A stretch of 33,542 bases of DNA from an uncultured Pelagibacteraceae bacterium (GCA_902585365.1 CACIDF010000001.1:124408-157949), one strand, 5' to 3'; positions 1 to 8,908 are shown, counted from the stretch's first letter. Numbers and translations are program-made. Notes: generated from the letters alone by a model not told the origin.

Positions 1-1314
1 ATTTATTGCTTTTACTCTAGATGGAATTTCAAAAAATTTTTTTTTTTTTAAACCTTTTTTAATTTGATTTCTTATTAGTTTTGGACTCTCTAAACGTGGG
101 TTATCATCTGTAAGGTAAATACCGTCACAATAATTCCGTGCTACTTTCCCCATCATTGGTCTTTTTCCTTTATCTCTATTTCCTCCACAACCAAAAATTA
201 AATTAATTTTACTTAATGGGAAATCCTTTTTTATATTTATTAGTAAAGTCTTGAGCGCATGAGGTGTATGCGCGTAATCTATTATAACTTTAGCTTTATT
301 TTTTAAATTTCCGACTTTTTCAAATCTCCCATCTACTGGTTTGATTTTGTTTATTGATTTTAAAATATTATCTATTTTTAGGCCTGATAAATAAGCAGCG
401 ATTATCGCAAACATTAAATTTTTAATTTGCGTATCTCCGATAAGCGTCGTTTTAAATGAATAATTTTTATTATTTATTTTAACATCAATTTTTTTGTGCT
501 CATTAATTCTTTGTATTTTTTTTATATAAATAAATGATTTTGAATTACCGAAAGTATATTTTTTCAAATTTTTTTTTTTCGAAATTCTATTTAACACATT
601 AGACTCTTTAATCTTCTGATCGAAAATTACATTACCTCTTAAACTTAACAATTCGTTAAAGAGTTTAAGTTTTGAATTAAGATAATCTTTAAAAGTTTTA
701 TGATAGTCAATATGATCTCTAGTTAGATTCGTAAAAATAGCAGATTTAAATTTTATGTTGTTCAATCTATGTTGTTTTAATCCATGGCTTGAGGCCTCTA
801 ATATCACATTATCAATTTTTAATTTCTTTAATTTCTGTAATATTTTATGAATGTTTAAGGGGTCAATAGTTGTATTATTAGTTTTTAATTTAAATTTTTT
901 TGCTATTACACCAAGTGTTCCAATTGATGCTACCTTTTTATTATTTAAAACTAATATTTGATTGTAAAAATTAGCTACTGATGTTTTTCCGTTTGTGCCA
1001 GTTATGGCTATAATGTTTTTTGGCTTTGATTTATAATATCGGCTAGAAACTTCGGATAACAGTTTTCTTGGATCTTTATTTTTAAGAAACAAAATTTTAT
1101 TTTTGTCAAAACCCTCAAATTTTAAATTAGAAATAATTACTTTAGCTCCATTATCAATTGCATTATTTATGTAATTGCTGCCTTTTGTATGATTGCCGTT
1201 AATTGCAAAAAAAATATCGTTTTTTTTGCAATCTTTACTGTTAAATCTTATATTATTGAAATTAAAATTTTTGTATTTTTTTTCTATATTTTCTAAAACT
1301 TTGCCTAATAACAT
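1..1314 (-). CDS. murE: MurE, UDP-MurNAc-tripeptide synthetase (3' end cut by window edge)
   Basis: Cytoplasmic Mur ligase that adds the third amino acid, here probably meso-diaminopimelate, to UDP-MurNAc-L-Ala-D-Glu using ATP. I translated the minus strand from the ATG at 1314; 438 codons stay open to base 1, so only the C-terminus is missing. Visible motifs are the ATP loop ITGTNGKTS (about residues 107-115), the substrate motif EASSHGL, DYAHTPHAL in the central domain, FGCGGNRDKGKRP, and DNPRLESP near the cut end. DNPR is the signature of DAP-adding rather than Lys-adding MurE. The gene starts 12 bp after the ftsI stop, so it is the last visible gene of the dcw operon; murF and later genes would be expected beyond the edge. 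Identification is firm. Confidence 0.95.
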   Translation of the reverse strand, partial: MLLGKVLENIEKKYKNFNFNNIRFNSKDCKKNDIFFAINGNHTKGSNYINNAIDNGAKVIISNLKFEGFDKNKILFLKNKDPRKLLSEVSSRYYKSKPKNIIAITGTNGKTSVANFYNQILVLNNKKVASIGTLGVIAKKFKLKTNNTTIDPLNIHKILQKLKKLKIDNVILEASSHGLKQHRLNNIKFKSAIFTNLTRDHIDYHKTFKDYLNSKLKLFNELLSLRGNVIFDQKIKESNVLNRISKKKNLKKYTFGNSKSFIYIKKIQRINEHKKIDVKINNKNYSFKTTLIGDTQIKNLMFAIIAAYLSGLKIDNILKSINKIKPVDGRFEKVGNLKNKAKVIIDYAHTPHALKTLLINIKKDFPLSKINLIFGCGGNRDKGKRPMMGKVARNYCDGIYLTDDNPRLESPKLIRNQIKKGLKKKKFFEIPSRVKAIN

Positions 1315-1326
1315 TAATTTAAAATC

Positions 1327-2982
1327 TTAGTACTTTGTGGCTAAAATAGGTCCTATTTTATCAATAATTTTCCCAGCTATTTCAACTGAAGTCCACCCAG
1401 CAGTATTAAATGGCGTTCCTTCAAAAGAACCGGGTTTGTTTCGATATTTATATACATAATTTTTTGACAATTTAGTATCTTCTAACAATATAACCAAAAC
1501 GTATTTAGGATCTGAAATTGGAAAAACCGATGCAAAAGTATTAATTTTTTTGTTTGTATACAATCCATTCTCAACTAATTGTGCTGTGCCTGTTTTTCCG
1601 CCTACTTCGTAGCCCTCTACATCAGATAAGCTAGCTGTTCCATTAGTTACAACTTTTCTTAAAATAGAATTTATTTTGACACTTACATCACTATTTAGAA
1701 TTTTTTTCCTCTTAGAAAGATCATATTTTTTTTTGATCAAAGTCGGATTTACTTGATAGCCACCATTTGACAAAATTGCATAACCCTTTGCTAACTGAAG
1801 CGGTGTTGTAGTTATTCCATGTCCATATGAAACTGTTTTAAGCTTACACTCACTCCACGAAAAAGTTAATGGCGTTCCCACTTCCTCAATATCAAATTCC
1901 ATCTTGTTTAAAATTCCAATTAGGCCCAAAAATTCTTTCATCTTTTTTTCTCCTATTATTTGACCAATTTTTACTGATCCAATATTGCTAGAATTTATTA
2001 AAATATCCTCTACAGTTAAGTCTTGTGGTAAATCTTCATCATATTCAGAGATAATTCTTCCACCACATTTCATTTTTTTTTCAAGGTTCATAAATACGTC
2101 ATTAGAAGAAATCAAATTATAATTTAAGCCAGCTGCAATTGTGAATGTTTTGAAAACCGATCCAAGTTCATAAACACCTTTTGTTGCACGATTTATATAT
2201 TTTCTATCAGATATACTGTTCCTTTGATTTAAATTAAAATCAGGAATTGAAACTAGTGATAATATCTCACCAGTATTTACATTCATTAGTATCCCTGTTC
2301 CACCTATGTTTTTAAATATATTTTGTGCATTTAATAGTTCGTTTCGAACTATAAATTGCAATTCTTTGTCAAGAGTTAAAACAAGTTTTTTTCGACCATC
2401 TTTTAATTTCTCATCGAAAGTCTTTTCTATACCGGAAATACCATTATTATCATCATCGATTTGCCCCAGAAGGTGAGAAAAAAGATTTTTGTCTGGATAG
2501 ATCCTTGTTATTTTAGGTTCTAGTCTTATTGATTTTTCTCCTAAAAGTTTAATTTTTTCAAATCTTTCAGGTGTTACTTTTTTTTCAATATAAAAGAATT
2601 TTTTTCCATAAAGTTTTTTTTTAATTTCTGATATATTTTGTTTTGGAAAAGTATATTGTAATTTTATTAATAGTTTTTCTTTATCTTTAACTAATTTCGG
2701 GTCAATTCCAACATTTGTAGTAAGTACAGCTTTACTTATATAATTTCCATTTCTGTCGGTTATGTCAGCTCTGTTAATTTGATTAGAGACATAAATTCTT
2801 TTTTCAAATGTTTTTGAAGACAGATATATAATTCTAGTAGAGTACAAAATAATTATAATAAATATCACTATAAATATGAAGGCAATCCGATTTAAATCTA
2901 TTTTGAATTTACTGCTATCAAAATTATTTAGATCTAAATTAGAATTGTTAATAGTTATTTTATTAAAATCGTTTTTTTTCAT
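1327..2982 (-). CDS. ftsI: FtsI / PBP3, septal peptidoglycan transpeptidase
   Basis: Monofunctional class B penicillin-binding protein that cross-links septal peptidoglycan in the periplasm. The 551-residue protein has a cytoplasmic tail of about 30 residues, one membrane segment at about 33-48, a PBP dimerisation region (about 70-200) and a transpeptidase domain (about 225-545). All three active-site motifs are present: SVFK at 275-278, SSN at 331-333 and KTG at 463-465 within GGKTGTAQ. Length is normal for the family. Its start overlaps the end of the ftsL-like gene by 20 bp, which implies translational coupling inside the dcw operon. Identification is firm. Confidence 0.96.
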   Translation of the reverse strand: MKKNDFNKITINNSNLDLNNFDSSKFKIDLNRIAFIFIVIFIIIILYSTRIIYLSSKTFEKRIYVSNQINRADITDRNGNYISKAVLTTNVGIDPKLVKDKEKLLIKLQYTFPKQNISEIKKKLYGKKFFYIEKKVTPERFEKIKLLGEKSIRLEPKITRIYPDKNLFSHLLGQIDDDNNGISGIEKTFDEKLKDGRKKLVLTLDKELQFIVRNELLNAQNIFKNIGGTGILMNVNTGEILSLVSIPDFNLNQRNSISDRKYINRATKGVYELGSVFKTFTIAAGLNYNLISSNDVFMNLEKKMKCGGRIISEYDEDLPQDLTVEDILINSSNIGSVKIGQIIGEKKMKEFLGLIGILNKMEFDIEEVGTPLTFSWSECKLKTVSYGHGITTTPLQLAKGYAILSNGGYQVNPTLIKKKYDLSKRKKILNSDVSVKINSILRKVVTNGTASLSDVEGYEVGGKTGTAQLVENGLYTNKKINTFASVFPISDPKYVLVILLEDTKLSKNYVYKYRNKPGSFEGTPFNTAGWTSVEIAGKIIDKIGPILATKY

Positions 2983-3238
2983 TTTTAGATAAATATTTAA
3001 ATTTTCTGAGTTCTAAAACCTCTAAATTACTAAAAAATTTATTTTTAAATTCAAATAATCTTTGTGGTGATTTGAGATAATCGTTTTGCAATGTAATAAT
3101 TTCTTTTCTACTGGTTAAAATTTTAATTTTTTCATTAGAATTGAATATTTTATTTTCTAATTCTCTTGTAGAGTTTTTAATAATTGATGTTGTTATCACC
3201 AAAAAAGCAATTACAAAAACTAATATATATTTTTTCAT
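2963..3238 (-). CDS. ftsL: FtsL-like small division protein
   Basis: A 91-residue single-pass membrane protein. It has a short cytoplasmic start, a hydrophobic segment at about 4-20, then a charged helical stretch at about 24-60 suited to a coiled coil. FtsL normally pairs with FtsB and FtsQ to activate septal synthesis by FtsW and FtsI. FtsL sequences diverge strongly, so the call rests on size, topology and position between rsmH and ftsI, where ftsL lies in most bacteria. Its ATG overlaps the rsmH stop in an ATGA arrangement, and its 3' end overlaps ftsI. No other function fits this slot better, but sequence similarity alone would not prove it. Confidence 0.8.
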   Translation of the reverse strand: MKKYILVFVIAFLVITTSIIKNSTRELENKIFNSNEKIKILTSRKEIITLQNDYLKSPQRLFEFKNKFFSNLEVLELRKFKYLSKNEKKRF

Positions 3239-4239
3239 AATTTTTGTGATAGTTTTTCTATCTCAAGTAAATTTTTGAATTTCCTGTATAAAAAATTTGT
3301 ATCTATTTTTTTTGCGTTAGTTCTTTTTATTGATCTCAACTTAGCTGATCTTGAAGGAGGATTAATTTTAATTTCTTTATTTGTTGGTGTAATTACTTTC
3401 TTGTTGAGAATGCTAAATGCTAATTCTTTATTTCTGTTTAAAGGCAAATATCTTGATACCGATCTGTAAGTAGAAATTGTATTAAAAAAGAATTTACAGA
3501 TTTTATCTTCTATAGAATGAAATGTAACGGTTACTATAATTCCTTTATTTGAAATTAGGTTGCTTGATTTTGATAAGGCAGTAATTAATTCACTAATTTC
3601 ACTATTAACTAAAATTCTCAATGCCTGGAAGATTTTAGTTGCTTTATTTTTTTTTGTAAAATTTTTTTTAGTCGAGTTTATTAAATTAACAAGATACTCA
3701 GTATCAATATTATTAATACCTCTTTCTTTAACTATTTTTTTAGCTATAAATTTTGCGTTTCTTTCATCACCAAAGTATTTAAATATTTGTTCTAAATCTT
3801 TTGCTTGGAGTTTATTAATAACATCATGAGCTGAAACTTTATTATGACCCATTTTCATATTTAACTTACCTTTATGATTAAATGATAGACCTTTTGATTT
3901 ATCTTTGATCTGGCTATAAGAAAAACCTAAATCAAATATTATACCATTAATTTTTTTTGGTAATTTAATACTGTCAATTTCACTGAATTTTTTGTTATGA
4001 AACTCAAATCTATTTTTAAATTTTTGCTTAAATTTAATCGCAACCTTTATAGACTCGGAGTCTCTATCAAAAGCGATTACTCTTGTATTTGGAAATTCTA
4101 ATATTTTTTTTGTATATCCGCCCTGACCAAAAGTACAGTCAATAAATGTGCCGCCATTCTGAGGGGAAATAATACTTAATACTTCGTCAATTAATACAGG
4201 GAAATGTAAATTTTTATCCGATACAATGGTGACACTCAT
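3235..4239 (-). CDS. rsmH: RsmH (MraW), 16S rRNA m4C1402 methyltransferase
   Basis: SAM-dependent enzyme that N4-methylates C1402 of 16S rRNA at the ribosomal P site. The 334-residue protein starts with the family-typical HFPVLIDEVL (12-21). It then shows the SAM-binding loop DCTFGQGGYT (34-43), the acidic FDRD (57-60), the GIIFDLGFSYSQI motif (about 99-111), FHSIEDKICKF, and the C-terminal PSRSAKLRSIKR. Length is typical. The gene lies 18 bp after the ftsZ stop and overlaps ftsL by 4 bp. In most dcw clusters rsmH directly follows mraZ; here ftsZ sits between them. Identification is firm. Confidence 0.96.
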   Translation of the reverse strand: MSVTIVSDKNLHFPVLIDEVLSIISPQNGGTFIDCTFGQGGYTKKILEFPNTRVIAFDRDSESIKVAIKFKQKFKNRFEFHNKKFSEIDSIKLPKKINGIIFDLGFSYSQIKDKSKGLSFNHKGKLNMKMGHNKVSAHDVINKLQAKDLEQIFKYFGDERNAKFIAKKIVKERGINNIDTEYLVNLINSTKKNFTKKNKATKIFQALRILVNSEISELITALSKSSNLISNKGIIVTVTFHSIEDKICKFFFNTISTYRSVSRYLPLNRNKELAFSILNKKVITPTNKEIKINPPSRSAKLRSIKRTNAKKIDTNFLYRKFKNLLEIEKLSQKL

Positions 4240-4257
4240 CTATTTTTTCAAAGACCA

Positions 4258-5730
4258 TTAATTTCTTTGTCTTCTTAAAAATGCAGGTATCTCTAATTCA
4301 TCTTCTTCAGTGTCTGACTCAGTATCTATGTCAATTTCTTCATTAATAGTCTCACTGTCAGAATTAAAAAGTTGCGGGTTTTCTTCACTTAATTCAAAGT
4401 TTTCTAATCCATTAGAATTTTCGATTTGATTAGTGTCCTCAGTTTTGTCCGATGGTTCATCTAAATTTAGAGGGATTTCTTCGCTGGAGCTAGCAGTGTT
4501 GTTAATTTCATTCAAAGCATTATCTAAATTTACTCTATTAATAGCCATATTTTCATCCACCATTGAATTAAACATTTCTGTTTCTGAATTTTTAAATTCA
4601 TCAGTATCTATTTTAAGTGCATTTGCTCCACTTGTACTTGCTATTGTCTCAGATTTAATTGAATTTAATTGAGAATTATTATTTGTGATTGAAAAATCTG
4701 AATAGCCAGGATTTCTATTTTGGATTCTATGAACCATATTAATTACCGATTTAGATTCTGGCTGTTGACCGTCTAGTGCAGTTGCTACAATAGAAACTCG
4801 AATTTTACCCTCTAAAGTAGGATCTATAATTGAGCCATTTATTATTTCTGCCTCACTATCAACTTCTGATCTGATTTTATTTACAATTTCGTCAACTTCG
4901 AACAAGGTTAGATCATCTCCCCCTGTTATATTTATTAATAATCCTTTAGCGCCTTTTAAAGAATAGTCATCAATTAAAGGGTTGTTTAATGCTATTTCTG
5001 TTGCTTTAACCGCTCTGCCTTCACCTTCTGCTTCTCCTGTACCCATCATTGCCTTGCCCATCGAACTCATAACAGTTTCAACATCAGCGAAGTCCAAGTT
5101 TACTAAACCGTCTTTTACCATTAAATCAGTTACACTTTGCACTCCGTGTCTTAAAACACTATTTGAAAGTTGGAAAGACTCTGTATATCTTGTTTTTTCA
5201 TTAGCAATTTTAAACAAGTTTTGATTTGGAATAACAATTATAGTATCGACATGTTTTCTTAATTCATCTAAACCCTGTTGTGCTCTTCTCATTCTAGATG
5301 AAGATTCATATAAAAATGGTAAAGTTACAACTCCCACAGTCAGAATATTCAATTCTTTCGCTGCCCTAGCAATAATGTGTGCAGCTCCAGTACCAGTTCC
5401 ACCTCCCATACCTGCTGTTATAAATACCATGTTGGCACCTTTTAATAAGTCTATAATATCATTTAAAGATTCATTCGCCGCAGCTTGTCCTATTTCATGC
5501 TTTGCTCCAGCACCCAATCCCTTAGTTACATTTAATCCAATTTGTATTCTGGTTTTTGCTTTACTTGTTTTAAGATCCTGCGCATCTGTATTAACAGCTA
5601 CAAACTCAACACCCTCAACGCCTGCTTCTATCATCTCATTTATTGCATTACCTCCGGCTCCACCTACACCTAAAACTAATATTCTAGGTTTCAATTCTTT
5701 TATTTCAGGCACTTTAAAATTAATAGTCAT
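4258..5730 (-). CDS. ftsZ: FtsZ, tubulin-like division GTPase
   Basis: GTPase that polymerises into the cytokinetic Z-ring at midcell. I chose the ATG at 5730 (490 residues). It is preceded by a strong ribosome site AGGGGG 4 bases upstream and gives the normal N-terminus; a longer frame to 5826 would run into mraZ. The nucleotide-binding fold shows [10 protein letters not shown] (21-30), the tubulin signature GGGTGTG (109-115) and the T7-loop NLDFADV (211-217) with both catalytic aspartates. A long acidic, Ser/Asn-rich linker follows (about 325-472). The conserved C-terminal peptide EIPAFLRRQ, which binds FtsA, ZipA-like and MinC-like partners, ends the protein. The gene starts 13 bp after mraZ. 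Its early place in the operon is unusual, since ftsZ usually closes the dcw cluster. Confidence 0.97.
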   Translation of the reverse strand: MTINFKVPEIKELKPRILVLGVGGAGGNAINEMIEAGVEGVEFVAVNTDAQDLKTSKAKTRIQIGLNVTKGLGAGAKHEIGQAAANESLNDIIDLLKGANMVFITAGMGGGTGTGAAHIIARAAKELNILTVGVVTLPFLYESSSRMRRAQQGLDELRKHVDTIIVIPNQNLFKIANEKTRYTESFQLSNSVLRHGVQSVTDLMVKDGLVNLDFADVETVMSSMGKAMMGTGEAEGEGRAVKATEIALNNPLIDDYSLKGAKGLLINITGGDDLTLFEVDEIVNKIRSEVDSEAEIINGSIIDPTLEGKIRVSIVATALDGQQPESKSVINMVHRIQNRNPGYSDFSITNNNSQLNSIKSETIASTSGANALKIDTDEFKNSETEMFNSMVDENMAINRVNLDNALNEINNTASSSEEIPLNLDEPSDKTEDTNQIENSNGLENFELSEENPQLFNSDSETINEEIDIDTESDTEEDELEIPAFLRRQRN

Positions 5731-5743
5731 ATTTCCCCCTTTT

Positions 5744-6199
5744 TTATTTATTAAATTTTTGCTCCCATTTAAGGCTATCTCTATAAACATTTGATTTTTT
5801 TTTTGCGGTTGCCTTAAATTTTTCATAATTTGTAGGCTCCCATATTTGAAAAGTTTTTCCTTGTCCTACAAATAACATGCTACTTTTAATTTTTGCATGT
5901 TTTAAAAGTTTATCTGTTATTGAAATTCTGCCTTCACCATCAAATTGTAAACTGATACTTTCTGAAAGTATCGAAGTCGCAAAATAATCTTTTTTTTCCT
6001 CAAATGGATTTAGTGAGTCTATTGCATTAGAGATCTTTTCAATTCTATCTTGGGGCCATGCCTCTATACAATTATTATTAAAAGATGGATAACAAATAAC
6101 TCCATTGTAACCTAAATTTGAAAGATACGATCTAAAGTTAGCAGGCACAGATACCCTTCCTTTTTTGTCTAATTTGTTTTCGAAAGTAGATAAAAACAT
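5744..6199 (-). CDS. mraZ: MraZ, AbrB-like transcriptional regulator of the dcw cluster
   Basis: DNA-binding regulator that in characterised bacteria forms rings, binds TGGGN repeats at its own promoter and controls the dcw operon. The 151-residue protein has two swapped-hairpin AbrB/SpoVT domains carrying the paired motifs [13 protein letters not shown] (about 11-23) and [16 protein letters not shown] (about 87-102), and it has family-typical length. It is the first gene of the operon. Immediately upstream lie a near-consensus promoter and three TGGGN repeats, which fits autoregulation. It is followed by ftsZ after 13 bp. Identification is firm; the regulatory direction in this organism is inferred. 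Confidence 0.95.
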   Translation of the reverse strand: MFLSTFENKLDKKGRVSVPANFRSYLSNLGYNGVICYPSFNNNCIEAWPQDRIEKISNAIDSLNPFEEKKDYFATSILSESISLQFDGEGRISITDKLLKHAKIKSSMLFVGQGKTFQIWEPTNYEKFKATAKKKSNVYRDSLKWEQKFNK

Positions 6200-6227
6200 A
6201 ACTCATATTTTCCGTTTTCCCTAAATT

Positions 6228-6252
6228 TGGGATTATTTGGGATATTATGGGT
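6228..6252 (-). promoter_or_regulatory. Three TGGGN repeats, putative MraZ operator
   Basis: On the plus strand the bases read TGGGA (6228-6232), five bases, TGGGA (6238-6242), five bases, TGGGT (6248-6252). Three TGGGN boxes with exact 5-base spacers are the known MraZ recognition pattern in enterobacteria. They start 29 bp upstream of the mraZ ATG and overlap the -10 element and the probable transcription start, so bound MraZ would block RNA polymerase. Here the repeats read on the strand opposite to mraZ. Confidence 0.7.
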
Positions 6253-6270
6253 TTTTTAATATACAGTCAA
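6242..6270 (-). promoter_or_regulatory. Sigma-70-type promoter of the mraZ-ftsZ-murE operon
   Basis: On the minus strand the -35 box TTGACT (6270-6265) and the -10 box TAATAT (6247-6242) are separated by exactly 17 bases. Both boxes match consensus at five of six positions. The predicted start near 6235 leaves a leader of about 35 bases before mraZ. No other strong promoter is evident inside the dcw operon, so this probably drives all six visible genes. Confidence 0.7.
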
Positions 6271-6291
6271 TAGTTGTTTTTTGATGAACTC

Positions 6292-6318
6292 AAAATAAGA
6301 ACAAATTAGAAACTTGTT
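6292..6318 (-). terminator. Possible rho-independent terminator after rnpB
   Basis: On the minus strand AACAAG, a 7-base loop and TTTGTT form a six-pair stem (one G-U) followed by CTTATTTT. It lies just 3' of rnpB and before the mraZ promoter, which is where a terminator would be expected. The stem is short and AT-rich, so confidence is modest. Confidence 0.35.
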
Positions 6319-6330
6319 AGAAAGTAATGA

Positions 6331-6692
6331 TGATGCCAGATAAAATATAAGCCGGGTTCTGTCATTTAAACTTATCATTTATCTAGGCCTTAAGTCTCCT
6401 TAAAGCTCAAGCAACCAACCCTGATGACTAGCCAAAGACTGCTTTCTGCTAATAGCAATGTCATCTCTACTTGGTCTTGCTTCCAGTGGGGTTTTCCATG
6501 CGCTCATTGTTGCCAATTAAGCCGGTGTGCTCTTACCACACCTTTTCACCCTTGCCTTGATAAGGCGGTTTATTTTCTGTGGCACTATCCCTAGGGTCGC
6601 CCCCGCCAGGTATTACCTGGCACTGTGTCTCTGTAAAGCCCGGACTTTCCTCTTTATTTAAGTAAAGCGATAAGTCATTTATCTGGCACCTC
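6331..6692 (-). ncRNA. rnpB: RNase P RNA, bacterial type A-like
   Basis: Catalytic RNA of ribonuclease P, which cuts the 5' leader from tRNA precursors. The minus strand shows the universal 5' core GAGGAAAGTCCGGGC (6652-6638) and the 3' core ACAGAACCCGGC (6362-6351), which pair to form helix P4. The ends are fixed by the P1 helix: TGCCAGATAAA near 6688 pairs with TTTATCTGGCA near 6333-6343. The resulting length is about 360 nt, normal for type A. It lies between the amidase gene and mraZ, all on the minus strand. Identification is firm; ends are accurate to a few bases. Confidence 0.95.
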
Positions 6693-6698
6693 AAAAAT

Positions 6699-6727
6699 AT
6701 ATTATTTTTTTAATATTTCAACACTAA
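6699..6727 (-). promoter_or_regulatory. Possible rnpB promoter
   Basis: The minus strand has TTAGTG (6727-6722), a 17-base spacer and TAATAT (6704-6699). The -10 box is good and places the start at about 6692, where the RNase P P1 helix begins. The -35 box is weak and overlaps the stop codon of the amidase gene. Confidence 0.4.
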
Positions 6728-7455
6728 TTAAATCCAGATTTAACTAAATTTTTTGCTATTTCCAAACATTCAAAATCTATTTTTCCGTTAATCAACTGTG
6801 GTCTAAATCTTCTTTGAAAAGCTTTTATCGCAAATAAAATAGAATTAATTTTTTTTTTTTTAAAAAAATAACCAATTTTAGTTAAATATCTAAAGAATAT
6901 TATTTTATCTAAATTATCTATATTTTTAAGCCTATATTTTTTTAGAAGTCTTTTATCTAAAGAGTGCCAAACACCAATTTTGTATTTTGATAAAAACTCC
7001 CACGGGAATTTTTCACCTGGATCTTTTTTTCTATCTGGGGCTATATCAGAATGTCCTAAATAGTGTTTACTTTTTAAATTGTATTTTTTTGCTAATTTCA
7101 AAGACAAATTTTTGAGAGAATTTATTTGTTTTTTATTAAATCTCTTATACCCATATTGATGACCAGGGTTATGGATTTCGATACCGATTGAAAATTTATT
7201 TATTTTTTTAAATTTTTTCCAACGTGAAATTCCTGCGTGCCATGAAATATAAAGATCTGGTACCAAATTAATTATAGTACCATTTTTTTTTATAAAATAA
7301 TGGCAGCTTACTTTGGAGTAATTACTGGATAATCTTTTCAGAGCAGATTTTTCTGTTTTCATTCCAGTATAATGAAAAACTAAAAATTTTATGTTTGTTT
7401 TTTTTCTTTTAATTGGGTCAAAATTTTGAGAATAAAATTGTTTAATTTCGCTCAT
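6724..7455 (-). CDS. AmpD-like N-acetylmuramoyl-L-alanine amidase
   Basis: Zinc amidase (Amidase_2 fold) that cuts the bond between MurNAc and L-Ala. There is no signal peptide in the 243 residues, so it probably acts in the cytoplasm on anhydro-muropeptides during wall recycling, as AmpD does. Likely zinc ligands are H28 in VFHYTG, H135 in GHSDIAP and D145 in KKDPG; E93 in IGIEIHN matches a conserved acidic position. The C-terminal part (about 180-240) looks like a peptidoglycan-binding type 1 domain, as in AmiD and longer alphaproteobacterial amidases. It is transcribed divergently from mlaA. Whether it is AmpD proper or an AmiD relative that lost its export signal is open. Confidence 0.85.
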   Translation of the reverse strand: MSEIKQFYSQNFDPIKRKKTNIKFLVFHYTGMKTEKSALKRLSSNYSKVSCHYFIKKNGTIINLVPDLYISWHAGISRWKKFKKINKFSIGIEIHNPGHQYGYKRFNKKQINSLKNLSLKLAKKYNLKSKHYLGHSDIAPDRKKDPGEKFPWEFLSKYKIGVWHSLDKRLLKKYRLKNIDNLDKIIFFRYLTKIGYFFKKKKINSILFAIKAFQRRFRPQLINGKIDFECLEIAKNLVKSGFN

Positions 7456-7531
7456 TTAAGGGTTTTTTTATCACATAAAGTTATTTAAATTATCAATTTA
7501 CTTTGTTAAAATATAGATTATAGAGACACTA

Positions 7532-8293
7532 ATGATTAAACATTTAAAGATAATTGCATTATTATTTGTAATACAATTTTTAGTTGTATCTAATTCTTAT
7601 GGACAAGAAAAAGATGTAAAGGATTGTTTTGAAAAAATTAATAGAGCAACATTCGCGTTTAATATGGCTTTAGACAAAGTATTGTTTAGACCTGTGGCTA
7701 CAGGTTATAGAAAACTACCATCGCCAATTAGAACTGGAACTAGTAACGCTTTAAATAATTTATCTAACCTAGTGACAATTCCAAATAATATATTACAAGG
7801 TGATTTAATAGCTGCAGGAAATAATTCAATCCGGTTTATCATTAATACAACTATTGGAATAGTTGGAATATTTGACCCTGCTAATGCTTTAGGTTTTGAA
7901 AAACTAGATAAAGAAGATTTTGGTCAAACTTTTGGAACAATGGGAATTGGAGAAGGTTGCTACTTAGTTTTGCCAGTTATTGGTCCTTCAACTGTAAGAG
8001 ATGCTGTGGGATCCTTGGTTTCTATGACTGGAGGTGACGCATGGTATAATATCACAGTCAAAAACGATACACAGTATTTTAAAGAGTCTGATTATTATTT
8101 TTCAAAATTAAGTGAAGGTGTAGATTTCAGAGCAAAAAACTTAGAGTCTTTTGACAGTTTAGAAAAAACATCTGTAGATTTTTATGCAACAGTTAGAAGT
8201 CTGTACTTACAGGATAGAGCAAACAAAATAAAAAATCTTAATGCAAAGACAGACTCGATGGATGATAGTGATTGGGATTCTCTAGACAAGTAA
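7532..8293 (+). CDS. mlaA: MlaA (VacJ) family outer-membrane lipid-asymmetry protein
   Basis: In known systems MlaA sits in the outer membrane with a porin and passes mislocalised phospholipids to periplasmic MlaC. The 253-residue protein has an N-terminal signal sequence (about 1-24) followed by the family core, including FEKINRATFAFNMALDK (33-49), SNLVTIPNNILQGD, RFIINTTIGIVGIFDPA, and EDFGQTFGTMGIGEG before LVLPVIGPSTVRD. Unlike E. coli MlaA it shows no lipobox cysteine at the end of the signal sequence (SNSYGQEKD), so signal peptidase I cleavage is more likely than lipidation. The mlaC-like gene follows after 10 bp, and the inner-membrane MlaFED parts are not in the window. Confidence 0.92.
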   Translation: MIKHLKIIALLFVIQFLVVSNSYGQEKDVKDCFEKINRATFAFNMALDKVLFRPVATGYRKLPSPIRTGTSNALNNLSNLVTIPNNILQGDLIAAGNNSIRFIINTTIGIVGIFDPANALGFEKLDKEDFGQTFGTMGIGEGCYLVLPVIGPSTVRDAVGSLVSMTGGDAWYNITVKNDTQYFKESDYYFSKLSEGVDFRAKNLESFDSLEKTSVDFYATVRSLYLQDRANKIKNLNAKTDSMDDSDWDSLDK

Positions 8294-8303
8294 CCAATTA
8301 AAA

Positions 8304-8903
8304 ATGAGAAAGTTAAATATAAATATATTCCTAGTAACTATATTATTTTTTCTAAACTTATACACAAACACAATTGCAAATATATCCTCTAAATTCATTA
8401 ATGATATTACAAATAAAACTTCTGAAATTTTATCTAGTCAAAATACAAGAGAACTTAAGATAAAAGAATTAATTAAAATTGGTGAAAGCTCAGTAGATAT
8501 AGATGGTATTGGATTTTATACTTTGGGCAAACATAGAAAAAACTTAAGCGATGATAAAAAAGATGAATTTAAAAGGATTTTTAGAGAATATTTTCTTAAA
8601 AGTTTTTCATCTAGATTGGTTGAATATAAAGAAGCAAAAATAGTCGTGATTTCTGAGGATATTAAAAGTGAAAAATATACTATTGTTAGAAGCAAACTTT
8701 TAGCTACATCTGATAGACCTGAAGTTTCTATAGACTGGAGAGTATACACAAAGGATCCGTCGAAACCATTAATTAGAGATTTAGTAATAGAAGGTTTAAG
8801 TTTAGCAAGAACTCAGAAAGAGGAGTTTAATTCAATAATTTCAAATAATGGCGGGAATATTGATGCCTTATTTACAAGCTTAAAAGAGTTTAATAAAAAA
8901 TAA
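8304..8903 (+). CDS. mlaC: MlaC family periplasmic phospholipid-binding protein
   Basis: Soluble carrier that moves phospholipid between the MlaA complex and the inner-membrane MlaFEDB transporter. The 199-residue protein begins with a signal peptide (about 1-25). It shows the Tol-Tol/Ttg2D-type core: FINDITNKTSEILSS, DIDGIGFYTLGKHRKNLS (the FYTLGK stretch is common in MlaC), FKRIFREYFLKSFSSRL, and the C-terminal DWRVYTKDP with RDLVIEGLSLARTQKEEF. Length is typical. It lies 10 bp after mlaA and is certainly co-transcribed with it. Confidence 0.92.
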   Translation: MRKLNINIFLVTILFFLNLYTNTIANISSKFINDITNKTSEILSSQNTRELKIKELIKIGESSVDIDGIGFYTLGKHRKNLSDDKKDEFKRIFREYFLKSFSSRLVEYKEAKIVVISEDIKSEKYTIVRSKLLATSDRPEVSIDWRVYTKDPSKPLIRDLVIEGLSLARTQKEEFNSIISNNGGNIDALFTSLKEFNKK

Positions 8904-8908
8904 AAATT

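Noticed and set aside
5375..5794. A 139-residue plus-strand open frame opposite ftsZ and mraZ
   Set aside because: It is the mirror of strongly coding minus-strand DNA, has Ala/Pro-rich composition unlike neighbours, and no ribosome site or domain.
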